Part shown: positions 21,201-31,504 of the stretch, piece after piece | How the letters are laid out: each line of letters starts with the position of its first letter | How positions within the stretch are numbered: position 1 is the first letter of the stretch | NCBI GenBank assembly: GCA_033032865.1 | Contig: JAWHQI010000610.1 | Coordinates: forward strand, 419,006-483,005 | Source: Dactylorhiza incarnata | Taxonomy: Eukaryota > Streptophyta > Magnoliopsida > Asparagales > Orchidaceae | Length of the DNA stretch: 64,000 nucleotides | Reading direction: 5' to 3' | Program-made: the position numbers and the translations under genes | Notes under the pieces: generated by a model | The model's database searches: none | Told to the model about the DNA's origin: nothing | Seen by the model: the letters and a program-made list of their open reading frames with translations, nothing else

Positions 21201-24200
21201 CGTGTGTTATATCAGGGCGAGTGCAAACCATAACATACATAAGACTGCCAACTGCAGAAGCATATGGAACCTTCTGCATCTCCTATTTCTCCTCAGGTGT
21301 GCTCGGACACAGGTCAGCGATAAGTCTGAAGTGAGCCGCAAGCGGCGTGCTCACCTTCTTCGCCTGATCTATATTGAATCGTTGCAGCACCCTCCTGATA
21401 TATATCTCTTGCGATAGCCAAAGCAACTTGGAATCTCTGTCTCTCTGAATATGCATCCCTAGGATGGTCTTCGTCGTTCTCAAGTCCTTCATCGCAAACG
21501 TGAAGCTTAACTACCGCTTCAGCTCAGTAATGCGCGCAGTGCTCCTCCTGACTATCAACATGTCATCTACGTACATACAGGAGTAAAATGATAAAATCCC
21601 CCGGAGCAAACTGCTTCACAAACACGTGATCAAGGGTGGTTCTCCTGAAATTGATCTCCCCTATAAAAGCATCAAACTTCCTGTACCACTATCGAGGGCC
21701 TTCTTCAGGTCATATAAGCTCTTCTTTAGGCGGCATACCAAATTCTCCTTCCTTTTGACCCTGAATCCTTCAAGTTGCTTCATATAAAGCTCCTCCTCAA
21801 GATTGTCATGCAGAAAAGCAGTCTTGACATCCATCTGCTCAATTTCCAGGTCTAATCTTGCAGCAAGGCCAAGAACAACCCGGATAAATGACATCTTCAC
21901 AATTGGAGAGAAAATCTCATTAAAATCAACTTCATGTTTCTGACTGAAACCATTTACCACTAATCTGGCTTTGTATCTGAGAGGTGTGGATGGATCTCCT
22001 TGCTTCACTTTAAAGATCCATCAATTCTTCAGAGTCTTCTTACCCTTAAGAAATTTCACCAACTCATAAATGTGGTTCCCTTGCAGGAAATACATCTCCT
22101 CATGCATAGCAACCATCCACTGTTTCTTCTCTAAACTCTTCACTGCCTCATCATAACTCTTAGGCACCCCCGCATCAGTCAATAAAATAAACTCAGTGGC
22201 AGAGTATCTTGAAGAAGGATGTCTTACTCTATCAGACCTCCGTGGAGCGAGCTCAGCAACTGCTGTGGGTATATCATCAATAATATCATCTGCAACTCTA
22301 GGCTCACTGTTGGTAGTGTTTTCATGATTTGAAATGTTTCAGTACCTTGTACTGGCTCAGGCTCTGCGGCCTTCTCGATGTCATCACCTCCAACCATTGG
22401 AAACTCTACATCAGTACGAGAGTCAGCCTTATCAGTCTTCTAAGGATCAATCATAGTCTGATCCTCACAAAATATGGCGTTATGGCTCCGTACAAGCTTT
22501 TTCTCAACTGAATCAAAGAATCTATATCAAAACTCGCCGCTACGTCCATATCCCAAAAATATGCATTGTCGGGTCTTGGAATCCAATTTCGATCATTTAT
22601 CCCAAGGGACGTGTACAAAAGCTTTGCACCCTAAACCCTCAAGTGACTATACAAAGAGTCCTTCCTATACCAAACCCTATCAGGAACATCTTCATGTAAT
22701 GCAAAACTGGTACAGAGGTTGATGACGTGTGCGGCTGTACATAGAGCCTCACCCCAAAACATGACAGGTAGCTTTGACTCAGAGAGTATGCACCTCACCC
22801 TCTCCATCAAGGTCATATTCATTCTTTCAGCTACGTCATTCAGCTGCGGTGTTTTAGGCGGAGTCTTTTCATGTCTGATCTCATGCTCTCTACAGTACTC
22901 ATCAAAAGGACCAATATACTTTCCCTCATTATCAGACCTGATGCATTTTAGCTTCTTCCCAGACTGTCTCTCCACCTCTGCATGGAATTTCCGAAAAGTG
23001 TCGAGAACCGCATCTTTGGTCTTAATAGCATAGACCCAAAGTTTTCTCGAATAATCAGCAATGAACGTCACGAAGTAAGACGCTCCTCTCATCTGGACCT
23101 TCAATGGCCCACAGACATCAGTATGTACGAGCTCCAACGGCTCGAATCTTCTGGTGGAATTGTGGCTCTGGAATGATACTTTATTTTGCTTTTCAGTCAT
23201 GCAATGGTCGCATCTCTCTAACTGATCCACAGATAGAACATTGATCCTCTTCTTTCGGGAAAGACATCCCAGACCCTTCTGGTTAATGTGACTCAGTCCC
23301 CTGTGCCATAGAGATGTGGGTGTCTCATCTCTAGCGGTGTTGGCCTGAGCAGCTTCAGGTCTCCCTCCATGTAGTATAGACCAGTCTCTCTATAACCTCT
23401 GGCCACTACTAGTGACCCCTTGATTAGCTTCCAAAACTCTCCACCAAAGAACTTAAGTGTCCTTCATCACCTAACTTCCCAACTGAAACTAGATTGAAGT
23501 GAATATCAGATACATTTTGCACATCTATTAGGATCATCAATCCTCCAGTGTTCGTCTTTAGGTGCATGTTTCCTTTTTTGGTAACTTTAGACGTGTCACC
23601 ATTGCCTATCCTAAGCCCCTCACAATCGTGAGTAGTGTAGGTGGCAAATAACTCCTTGTAGGAGACATGAGTAGAAGCATCTGAATCAACAATCCAGCTT
23701 CGGTCATCACAAGAGAGTGCAGTTGTGACGTCATCTCCAATAATGATGACATCGTCCTCCTTTGTAGATACAGTAGCTGCAGTGTGACTCTCCTTCTTAT
23801 CATCAGTATCCGCTCCTTTCTTCCTCTCGCCATTCTTCAGTGAATAACAGAACTTCTGAATATGCCTTCTTTTATGACAACAATGGCACTCCACATTTTG
23901 ATAACGTGACTTGGACCCCCCTGCTTTGGCTCCTCTCGCTCTTCTTTCCACTGCTCTTGCTCCTGCCTCTCCCCCTGGGCTTAGTAAAGAGGATGTCAGC
24001 TCGTGAAAAAGAGCATGATATCCCTTGAGAATTCCTTCTCACCTCCTCGTTTAGGATGTCACCCTTGGCAATCTCCATAGTAATAATGCCCCCGGGAGAG
24101 GAGTTGATTACAGAAACTTTAACCATCTCCCAAAAGTCTACAAGACACTTCAGTAGCCATAATGCATTAACCTCATCCTCGAAGGTCACCTTCATAGCAG

Positions 24201-27200
24201 TAACTTGATCTACAATACCTTGAAACTCGTTCACAAGATCCAAGATAGGTGAGCCATCTCTATACTTGAACTCCCCAAGCTTCTTCAGTAAATATAGTTT
24301 GTTGATGCCAGAGCTCTTGGCATACAACGTCTCCAAGGTCTTCGAAAGAATATTCGCATCTGCAATACTTGCAACATAATTGTAGATGTTCGGCTCTACG
24401 AACCGTCTGATAAATCCACAGCTTCTGGTGCTCCACCTTCCACTTATTGGGATCCATATCTTTGGGCATCTCCACAAATATGTGAGTATGTCAGCCCTTC
24501 ACATAAATCATGTCTTCCATCAGTAGATGTCACTGATGGTAATTTACGTGGTTTAATTTTACTATTTGCTCAGAACCTGAACCTGAAGTAAACTTCATCG
24601 TGCTCTGTCAATTGATCGGACTGACCTCAGTTCTCTGAGCCGACTGTTTCCAAGAAGTAAATCTAAGAGGATGGGGCGCAGACCATTAGTCGTCGCCTAC
24701 CGCACCCGATTACCAACCTGAAATATCTGATCGGCTCATCTCAAATCTCAAACAGGTCAGGCTGATAACTGCTCTAATAAAAAACCTGCTTTTGACACCA
24801 CATGTTGGGTTAGAGAGCACGCAAGCCCGATCAGAGCTCCTGCAAATTAGTTCGTGCAAGTACCTTCATGGCGGCTTAGCGGTATGCCGATAGTCCGATA
24901 CACAACCAAAAAACACAGCACAAAAATAACAACAATAAAAGTGACACATTTAATGTGGAAACCCAAGAGAGTGAAAACCACAGGACGATCAGAGTCCAAC
25001 CCAGAAAGCCGTCACTAAAGATGTACGAAAAACAAATAGGCAATTACAAGGCTTACCCTCCTCGATCCATATAGGATCTTTACCAACTTCGCCAACACAA
25101 TATTACATAATAAATAGTAGCAGAAAAATTGCAAGTTACTGACGGTGGCGGGCGAAACGGATTACACAAATCCGCTTCAAGATGCCGCTTCGAATCCTTG
25201 GCCAAATCTTCTCCAGATCCAATTCATATAGGCGAAGTATTCCTCGTTAACGTCGCAGAACAACGTACGAAAGCTCTCTCAAACTAAGATGGGTTGCCAC
25301 AAAGGTCTCCCAAGAGAAATCTTCAAATGTTTGTGTTTAGAGAGAAGTGGATGTCTTTCTCATTGTCCATCATGGCTATTTATAAGGACAAATCCATGGA
25401 GGTAGTAGTGGTAGATGGCATGAGGTAGATGTGGATGAAACTTCCCTTGGCCTCTTTCCTGGAAGCTTCAATTGGTCAAGAACACGTGCCAATTTCCATG
25501 GTCAAAGGTGGCTACCTCTTTCCCCATTTGGCATGAAACGCGTCATTTATAATGGTCAAAAAGGTGGTTACCCCTTTTCCCACTTAGAAAGAAAAATAAC
25601 GCAACAAGAAACTGTTATGAGTCTAGCCCGTAACGTCGTCGGGATCTTGTCGGAGGTGGCAATGAAAGCGGAGATACAAGGGATTCAAACTCTGCCTACA
25701 GTGAATGTGAGGAGGAAGGAGGGGGTGGAGTTCAACCCTAACCCTAATCCTAGAAGAATGTTGAAGAAGAAGAAAAGAACTAGAAAGAAATAAAAGATGC
25801 AAACATAAATAATTAAACTGGATAGTGTGTCATGTGAGACTCTAACATTCCAACCGTCCTTCAAATTGAGTATGTCGTCAACCTCGAATGAGGCTCGGAG
25901 ATCTGATCATCTCGCTCCTTAATTTCCCGCAAGAATAGTTTCTCGTAGTCCGTTGATGTTGCGGAGGTGCAACAAGCGACACACTGTCATTGAGCTCCCA
26001 AAGGTCACAAAAGACCGCAAGGATCTGGCGTGGCGGAGGCACTTGCTAAAGAAAGACTGCCAGACATATCTGCAGTCGAGGAAAGTGTGATCGGTAGGCA
26101 ATCGAGGGAGACGGAGGATCGTGTTGTATGTGAGATGCGGCGATCAAAATCCGTGACGTCAACTGAGGAATGGCCGCCCAAAGGAATGGCTTTAGAGTGG
26201 CCAGCGGAGCAAGTGACTGGAGTGGAGGTTGCGGAATGGAGACTGCGGGGACTGATGGCGATGATGCCTGTTGTGTGAGGGCATCAATCGGAGGTGATGG
26301 CAGGGCAATGGGACAGGCGAAGATTCATGGAGTTTCTCAGTGCGCTGGTCGGAGCGACGACTACTCTAGTGAGATGGGTGGCTGTTTCCGATGGGATTGA
26401 ATCATTGAAATAGAGTCTGTCAATGTTGGTTGTGAATCACGACAACATGACATCGTATGATGTTGACAACTCCAATAGATGCACGAACATCGAACGAAGG
26501 ATAATTTACTCGTCGTAGCTCATCTCCACGCCGAAGCGATTAAGTAATCAATTAATTGTAACAGAAAATTAATTAAGTAATTTGTCCTTATGATTTTTTT
26601 TTAAAATTAATTAACCAAATTGGTCAATTAATTAAATGTATAGACCTACAGCCTGGGTCTGCTAGCGTGAGGAGATACGAGCATAAAGAGAAGTTGGCAC
26701 TGGGCTTGATGCTCGCTGCATGACACAATGCTCTGAGAAAATGGTTGGAGGGGATTGCAGGCGCAAGCTCTAATTGACGCAGAATAATGGGTCTCGACAG
26801 GAGTGGACGAGATTGTATCACATGGTATGAGAGTGCCAATGTCCTTAGACTATTGGTAACTATTATTAACGAATTGTGTGGTAGTTTTTCAGTCTTCTAA
26901 AGTAGTGAAGCAAATGCCATGTCAAGCCAGAAGGGAGAGAATGATGTTAAAATGACATGCATATGCACTGACCTTGACTAATAAACAGATTCTGGCTAGC
27001 TCGACGAACAATGACCCGAAATATAGATGATACTTAAACTACTCGGCATTACTCGGAATAAAGATAATTTATGAAATAAAAGATTATTAGCATACGCCTG
27101 TAACACACCATCCTCTTTTTTCGAGCTTGCCCTCAAGCTTATAACAATGGAATGGATTCTGGACCATAAAGGGTGACTCATCATCTGGTTCTTTAATCTC

Positions 27201-29650
27201 TCGCTAGAACAATTTTGTGTTCTTTTGCCAAAAGAATGGCGCCCCCGTACTAGCAGAAAGGGGGCAAGACTTCCTCAATATGGGTGCCCGGTAACTTGTC
27301 AGGACAATATTGATCTTCGCACGTCGAGAGGAGAGTCAACGTAAACAACGTCGGTCTTGGTGCGTAAGATTAATGATAGAGGGTCGTCCTAGAGAACAAT
27401 TTTAGATGATGATTGTTGTGTGACAACTGGACTGGCCAAAATAGCCACGGCCTGTACTTGGTCGGGCAGGATATCTGATCGTGTGATAAGCAGTTAGATA
27501 ATTTGTTGCACAACAATAAGGCCATCGTGTTTGGCAAGGGTTATGACGTAAAATGCTTGTGACGCCTTGTAGACGGCCAGGGCGGTGGCAGAGATGTCGT
27601 AGATGCAATGGAGTTGTCCGAAAGGAACCTAGCTCAACCTATGGGATGAGGTGAGGGAGTCGAGCTCAACCTGCGAGATGCGGTGAGCTCAACCTGCGGA
27701 TTCGATGAGGGAGTCGAGCTCACAATGCCTTAGATGTATGGATCAATTAGAGTCAGATGAGAGAGAAGAGGGAACTATGGATTTACTTTTTACCTCCATT
27801 CTATGTCCCCATGGGGCCTTTAAATAGAAAATACACGACACATGTAGAGTATTTACTAACTCCCTAAAAGATGACGACGCTTAAACTGCTCGATATGAAC
27901 CGAAATAAAGATACATAAAATATGAAATAAAAGATGATTAGCTGATTTCTTCTACAACTTCATATAATATTCAAATTAAGAATGCCACTTTATCTGTGAT
28001 CTATAACTTGAATTGCATATGGATTGAGCTAACATTTTATGAGTTATATGGATATATTTGAATATTAAAGAGAATATATGACGAGTAAAAGTTATAAGGA
28101 GTGCATATAATGTGATATTTAAAAAATTCAATACAATTGTTAACATTTTAGTTGTCAGTAGTAATACCAGAAGAGCGGAAGCAACAACAATTGTGATTCC
28201 TGTTTCAAGATTCATTTCCCCAGAAGCAAGAGGAAGATATGGCTTGTTAACCTAAAATAAAATGAGAATATGATTTTAAACTTCTATATTTGGAATAAAT
28301 GATAGAAAATAAATGATGATAAATTATGGAAAAATAATTAGCCGGCATGATTATAACTTAGTTAATGGTGTAATACCAATTATAAGTGCAAAATATGAAG
28401 GACACAAAATACATCAAATTGCAAGATTGGGCCAACAGGCCATGTCCATTAAATTAAACATAGAAGTAAATATTTCAATACAAAAAGTTTGTATCACGCT
28501 CAAAAAAAATTTTGAGTCTATTGCATCTATCCAACCTCAAATTTACACTAATTGTGATTTTTATTTGAACACACGAACATATCTAATATGAGCATACAAA
28601 AATAAAACACTCGCCAATGCTTTTTAAAACTGAATAAGCTAACTAGATGAAGATGCTATTTACAAGAAATCGGATCTACAACTTCATTTACTTGTCTCCA
28701 CCTTGACTTTGTAGTTTGTAGTGCAAAAAAAGTCCGCGGCTGCAGGGAGGCTTTTAATGCAGTGCTTTATGACGGCGCAACTGCTATTTACAAGAAGTCT
28801 CTGTTGAGTAACTAGGTGGATACATTATTGAGCATGTTTTATACATAGTAAATTAAAGATGAATATTCTGAATCTTGACTTGCTTAGCATGTGCCTATCT
28901 AGTTCTTATTATTTATTCAGACATGAAATTTTCCATTGAAGGCAAAATGTGGCATGCATATAACTAGCGACTGGCGTGGAAGTGTTGTGCACTAGTACCT
29001 TATCAATGTCTATGTCAAATAGCTGATTAATTCCAGTGATGTAGATCATTAGCAAACCAAAAGCGGCTATTGCCTGCATGCACATTATTTAAAGTAACAT
29101 CCATCAAAATATTATCCTGCTTTGAGAAATTCAAGTAAATATGGAGATTCAGATTCTACCTTAAATAAACCAATGAGAAAGCACGGAGAAATATCTGACA
29201 AGTTCTCAATAGCCATCAGAGAACCTGAGACGACGCCGAAAACCTGGACACGCATATATGTATGTGGACATTTGAATTAATACTGAAACATCTTTTTTTT
29301 GCCAAATTTACATTAATATTTAATTATGTATAAGTGCATGCTGCAAGACTTAACTGTTCCCATGCATGCGTAAGGGCGTGTAAAGGTGTAGAAAATCTTT
29401 AAAGGAGCAATCAATGCCTTCATTACATTCACCAGACTATAATCTTCATCGGCCGATGGTAGTCCATAGTTTGGACAGCCAGTGCTTTTTGACCTCCATC
29501 TCTTTAAATTATTCTTATTCTGTCCAACAATATTATTTCTCTCATAATGATAGTTTATGCAATAACCAGTAACTCCTACATTAGAATTCAGTTTTTCTGC
29601 CACAGTAAACTCTTTCCAATTTGAGTAATGGAGCCGTGCCACACTATGAC
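15146..29650 (-). CDS. UbiA-family aromatic prenyltransferase gene (homogentisate/flavonoid prenyltransferase-like), five exons seen
   Basis: A host gene on the minus strand, found by reading splice sites. Exons are 29650-29355, 29243-29160, 29073-28999, 28251-28168 and 15235-15146. All have GT-AG borders, and the last four are whole-codon exons in phase. Together they give a basic transit-peptide-like stretch, the FTRPYACMGT region, a membrane segment (DISPCFLIGLFK), and the first Asp-rich prenyl-diphosphate site NQLFDIDID with VNKPYLPLASGE. A further membrane segment has VVGSRPLLYG and AYSVN. Order and spacing match plastid VTE2/flavonoid prenyltransferases. Intron 4 is 12,932 bp because of nested retroelements. 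The start exon (beyond 29650) and the exons carrying the second Asp motif are not found, so the gene may be intact but long, or a fragment. Confidence 0.85.
15244..17562. other. Intron 4, proximal part: no gene assigned
   Basis: A+T-rich sequence within the prenyltransferase intron. Around 15910-16420 lies a coding-like but broken plus-strand stretch (AEKKQQEFINITSEVIRKK, then stops) that I cannot classify. 17200-17480 is G-rich. No LTR or TIR pair is evident. Confidence 0.35.
17563..18346 (-). repeat. 3' LTR of the Tnt1-like Copia
   Basis: Matches 24803-25606 with many substitutions and indels. Shared landmarks include GCAAATTAGTTCG, AACAACAATAAAA and the leader-proximal AAAAATAAC-N-CAACA. 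Confidence 0.85.
18692..19106 (-). pseudogene. Copia RNase H domain
   Basis: Minus-strand frame with Copia RNase H motifs: LLGYTDADMAEDLDSRRSTSRY, VALSTTETKFI, and LLCDSQRAIHLGKNPTF. It is cut at its upstream end by the solo LTR at 19107; the preceding RT C-terminal coding resumes at 21149. A stop and frame change occur around GPSILTRGIIGYAI where relatives have the KHI-type motif. Confidence 0.8.
19107..21143. mobile_element. Solo LTR, 2,037 bp, Tekay/Del-like termini
   Basis: Termini TGTAACACCCC and GGGTGTTACA form the short inverted ends of an LTR, and the 5-bp target duplication CAGCG is perfect (19102-19106 and 21144-21148). It interrupts the Copia pol between conserved residues. There is no coding capacity. 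The length and TGTAACACCC ends fit the large LTRs of Tekay-type chromoviruses. Only one LTR remains, so unequal recombination probably removed the body. Confidence 0.85.
21283..22008 (-). pseudogene. Copia reverse transcriptase
   Basis: Minus-strand RT fragments: RYKARLVVNGFSQKHEVDFNEIFSP, IEQMDVKTAFLHDNLEEELYM and VCRLKKSLYDLKKA at 22008-21661. The thumb-side motif ILGMHIQRDRDSKLLWLSQ lies at 21492-21283. The catalytic box region (about 21530-21580, rc MYVDDMLI-like) is in a shifted frame. Several stops separate the pieces. Confidence 0.85.
22631..23230 (-). pseudogene. Copia integrase core
   Basis: 200-residue minus-strand frame with the DDE integrase residues: HTDVCGPL (first D), IRSDNEGKY (second D), and NDVAERMN (E). 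C-x2-C of the HHCC finger is at the start (CDHCMTEK). It resembles Tnt1-94-type polyproteins. The frame is open but isolated by stops on both sides. Confidence 0.87.
23424..24477 (-). pseudogene. Copia gag, zinc knuckle and protease
   Basis: Two overlapping minus-strand frames. 24477-23872 holds gag (ANILSKTLETLYAKSS, NKLYLLKKLGEFKYRDG). 23951-23424 holds a knuckle (CHCCHKRRHIQKFC) and protease site SWIVDSDASTHVS, where DSG has become DSD. FNLVSVGKL marks the protease C-terminal part. A frameshift lies between gag and protease near 23900. Confidence 0.85.
24803..25606 (-). repeat. 5' LTR of the Tnt1-like Copia
   Basis: 804-bp LTR, TGTTGC... to ...CCCAACA on the minus strand, followed by the TGGTGTCAAAAGC primer-binding site. 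Diverged from 17563-18346. Confidence 0.85.
25607..28167. other. Intron 4, distal part: degenerate repeats
   Basis: No gene is supported. A PBS-like TGGTATGAGAGTGCC at 26822-26836 suggests a decayed LTR element nearby. Two similar segments of about 75 bp (about 27010-27090 and 27865-27940, both with ATGAAATAAAAGAT-ATTAGC-like ends) may be LTR remnants. 27625-27710 has three imperfect copies of a GAGCTCAACCTGCG-like unit. Confidence 0.35.
28168..28251 (-). CDS. Prenyltransferase exon 4
   Basis: 84 bp, 28 codons, acceptor TTTTAG before 28251 and donor GTATTAC after 28168. It encodes VNKPYLPLASGE, the segment just after the first Asp-rich motif that helps bind the prenyl diphosphate, and the start of the next membrane helix. 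Confidence 0.88.
28999..29073 (-). CDS. Prenyltransferase exon 3
   Basis: 75 bp, 25 codons, acceptor TGCAG before 29073 and donor GTACTA after 28999. It encodes a membrane segment and the diagnostic N-x3-D-x3-D motif NQLFDIDID that chelates Mg with the prenyl diphosphate. Confidence 0.9.
29160..29243 (-). CDS. Prenyltransferase exon 2
   Basis: 84 bp, 28 codons, acceptor TCCAG before 29243 and donor GTAGAA after 29160. It encodes VFGVVSG and DISPCFLIGLFK, the first membrane helices after the conserved RP-x4-GT segment. Confidence 0.87.
29355..29650 (-). CDS. Prenyltransferase exon 1 (first one seen): transit-peptide region and FTRPYACMGT
   Basis: 296 bp, acceptor TTAATGCAG before 29650 and donor GTTAAG after 29355. 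It enters in phase with a split codon, so a start exon exists further upstream. The first two thirds are rich in Asn, Lys, Arg and Ser without acidic blocks, as in plastid transit regions. The end (LKIFYTFTRPYACMGT) aligns with the conserved FSRPHTVIGT of the family. The Copia at 29692-37582 is inserted only 42 bp upstream of the acceptor. Confidence 0.82.
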
Positions 29651-29691
29651 CTGCATTAATAATGCAAATCTTATTAAGAACATGCAGTTAT

Positions 29692-29924
29692 TAATAAAAA
29701 ATGTAGAGAGAAATACTAGACAAGAGAGAAAAATAAAGCCAAGAGGAAGAGATATTGCTCGAACTTTCCAAATTTATCATCATAATTCTTAACACAAAGG
29801 AGTACATTATATAGATATCATAGAACTAATAAATGCCTGATTAAGATAAGCAGAGGGCAGGTGGGAGGCGAACAGCAACAGCACAGGACTTTAAATCATG
29901 CGTGGCTTGGATCAATTTCCAATA
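29692..29924 (-). repeat. 3' LTR of the Copia upstream of the prenyltransferase exons
   Basis: 233 bp, matching 37351-37582 (shared GAGATATTGCT, CACAGGACTTTAAATCATG-like and GGCTTGGATCAATTTCC words). Boundaries follow from the GTTAT duplication and the polypurine tract. The outer ends read TATTGG...TATA rather than TG...CA. Confidence 0.83.
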
Positions 29925-30017
29925 CCCCCTCTTGATCCAGCCGTTCACAACATTTAGGGCTTTTCTCAGTTTCTGGAAACGAGTTCTTCTGAGGGGCTTC
30001 GTCAAAATGTCGGCAAG

Positions 30018-30527
30018 CTATTCTTCTGTGGGGCAGCTCTCCACCATTTCTCTAACATAATGATACTTCAGTTCAATATGTTTGCTTTTACTGTGAAAAA
30101 CAGGATTTTTGGCAAGGGCTATGGCCGGTTGATTATCACTCTGGATGATTATGGCTTTCTCCTTGTTCCTCTCATCCCCTTCTCTTCCACTTTTGATTTC
30201 TTCATGAATCCTTTCAAGACATGTGGCTTCAGAGGTGGCAGGGCATAACGCCATATATTCGGCTTCGGTGGATGAAAGAGCCCCGGTGTTTTGTTTCCAT
30301 GAGGACCAGGAAATGACTTTGCTTCCTGCTAGAAACACAAAACCTCTTGTGCTCTTACTGTCATCGTTGGACCCTCCCCAATCGGAATCACTATAACCCG
30401 TGATGGTATTGTTAGCTTCATGTTGATATAACAGACCGTAATTCTTAGTTCCTTGAATGTGTCGGAGAATACGTTTTGCAGCTAGAAAATGACTGGTTTT
30501 GGGGCAGCTGACGAATCGTGATACTAA
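30018..30527 (-). pseudogene. Copia RNase H (3' part), ending at the MITE
   Basis: Minus-strand motifs: TGYSDSDWGGSNDDSKSTRG, VISWSSWKQNTGALSSTEAEYMAL, IIIQSDNQPAIALAKNPVFHSKSKHIELKYHYVRE. The coding continues upstream through RILRHIQGTKNYGLLYQHE to LVSRFVSCPK, where the MITE interrupts it at 30528; the preceding SLLYLTNTWPDIEFA-like coding resumes at 31132. Confidence 0.87.
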
Positions 30528-31131
30528 GGCTTTGTTTGGCGGGGCGTTTTTGCGCCAGTGTGAGGCGAACGACTGGAGTCGCCCCCGCCCCGTAGTCGGC
30601 GTTTTATGGCGTTCCGGAGTCGTGAAAAATTATCACGACTCCAGAAACGCTCCCTCGCGCGATACAGCGCTACTATTCCGTCGAACCCTAGAAGGCGATC
30701 TGCTTCCCAATTTCCGTCGGCTGGTCGCCGTTATTTCTCTCCGACGTCGAGCTCTCTTCCACGCCAACGAGTCGCCTTCTTCTCTTCCACCGCAGGTAAG
30801 GCCCCCTCCCTTGCCGACGGCACCTGTAATCGCCCTTTTATGCAATTGCCGGCCTCCCTCTACGGAAGTTTGCCGGATCTCACCTTTTTTTCTTGGTTTG
30901 CAGAAGGATTTGTGGTCTACAGAAGTTCGCCACCACTCTGCACCTGTATATTTCAATGTTATCCACTGATTTTTTGTAATTATCCACTGATTTTCTTGTT
31001 ACCATTGTTCTGCCACCACTCTGCAACAGCTGGTCTTCCAAACAGATTCACAGATTCTGCCACCACTCTGTAAAACAGCTGATTATTCCACCACTGCTTC
31101 TACAGTCGCTGCAGACGCACCAAACAGAGCC
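30528..31131. mobile_element. PIF/Harbinger (Tourist-like) MITE, 604 bp
   Basis: Terminal inverted repeats GGCTTTGTTTGG and CCAAACAGAGCC (one mismatch) with TAA target duplication (30525-30527 and 31132-31134). It lies between two adjacent coding segments of the Copia RT, so the ends are exact. No transposase is encoded. Inside, CCACCACTCTG recurs three times (about 30931, 31013, 31058) with a fourth partial copy. The left 300 bp is G+C-rich, which is unusual for a Tourist MITE and could be captured sequence. Confidence 0.83.
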
Positions 31132-31504
31132 TAAAGCCACTGCGAATTCGATGTCGGGCCAAGTATTGGTGAGGTATAGAAGAGACCCAACAGGACTTCT
31201 ATAACTTCCTCATTCACGTCTTCTTCGTCTTCTGCTATGCTTAGTCTTTCACCTTGAGGCATGGGAGTGGCAGAGGAATTACAGTCTTGCATAGAGAATC
31301 TCTTAAGTAAATCAGTGGCATATTTTGTTTGAGAGATGAAGATGCATCCTGGGCTTTGCTGAACTTGAAGCCCGAGAATGAACTTTAGTTGCCCCAGATC
31401 AGTCATTTCGTAATTTGCTTTCATTTTTTCTTTGAACTCTTCTATCTCCCCTTCTTCCTCCCATGTGACGATGAGGTCGAATCTCGTTATATCAATCTTC
31501 ATTC
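31132..31504 (-). pseudogene. Copia RT, thumb-side fragment
   Basis: Minus-strand MKANYEMTDLGQLKFILGLQVQ, CIFISQTKYATDLLKRF and ATPMPQGERLS are typical of Copia RT just after the catalytic box. The box itself is degraded (FDLIVTW where YVDDLIVTG-like is expected). The sequence breaks off near 31505. Confidence 0.85.

Larger units (their letters stand above)
17563..25606 (-). mobile_element. Tnt1-like Ty1/copia element in prenyltransferase intron 4
   Basis: Minus-orientation Copia with LTRs 24803-25606 (5') and 17563-18346 (3'), both with TGTTG...CCCAACA ends. The primer-binding site is TGGTGTCAAAAGC (rc about 24790-24802), and a purine tract follows the 3' LTR inner edge (rc 18347-18362). 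Possible target duplication AGCAA/AGAAA (4 of 5 match). Domain order on the minus strand is gag (24477), zinc knuckle and protease (23951), integrase (23230), RT (22008) and RNase H (19141). All are separated by stops or frameshifts, so the element is defunct. A solo LTR (19107-21143) is inserted between RT and RNase H. LTRs differ by indels (804 and 784 bp), so it is old. Confidence 0.88.

Noticed and set aside
25734..25752. Interstitial telomeric repeat (CCCTAA)
   Set aside because: Only two to three units; chance level.
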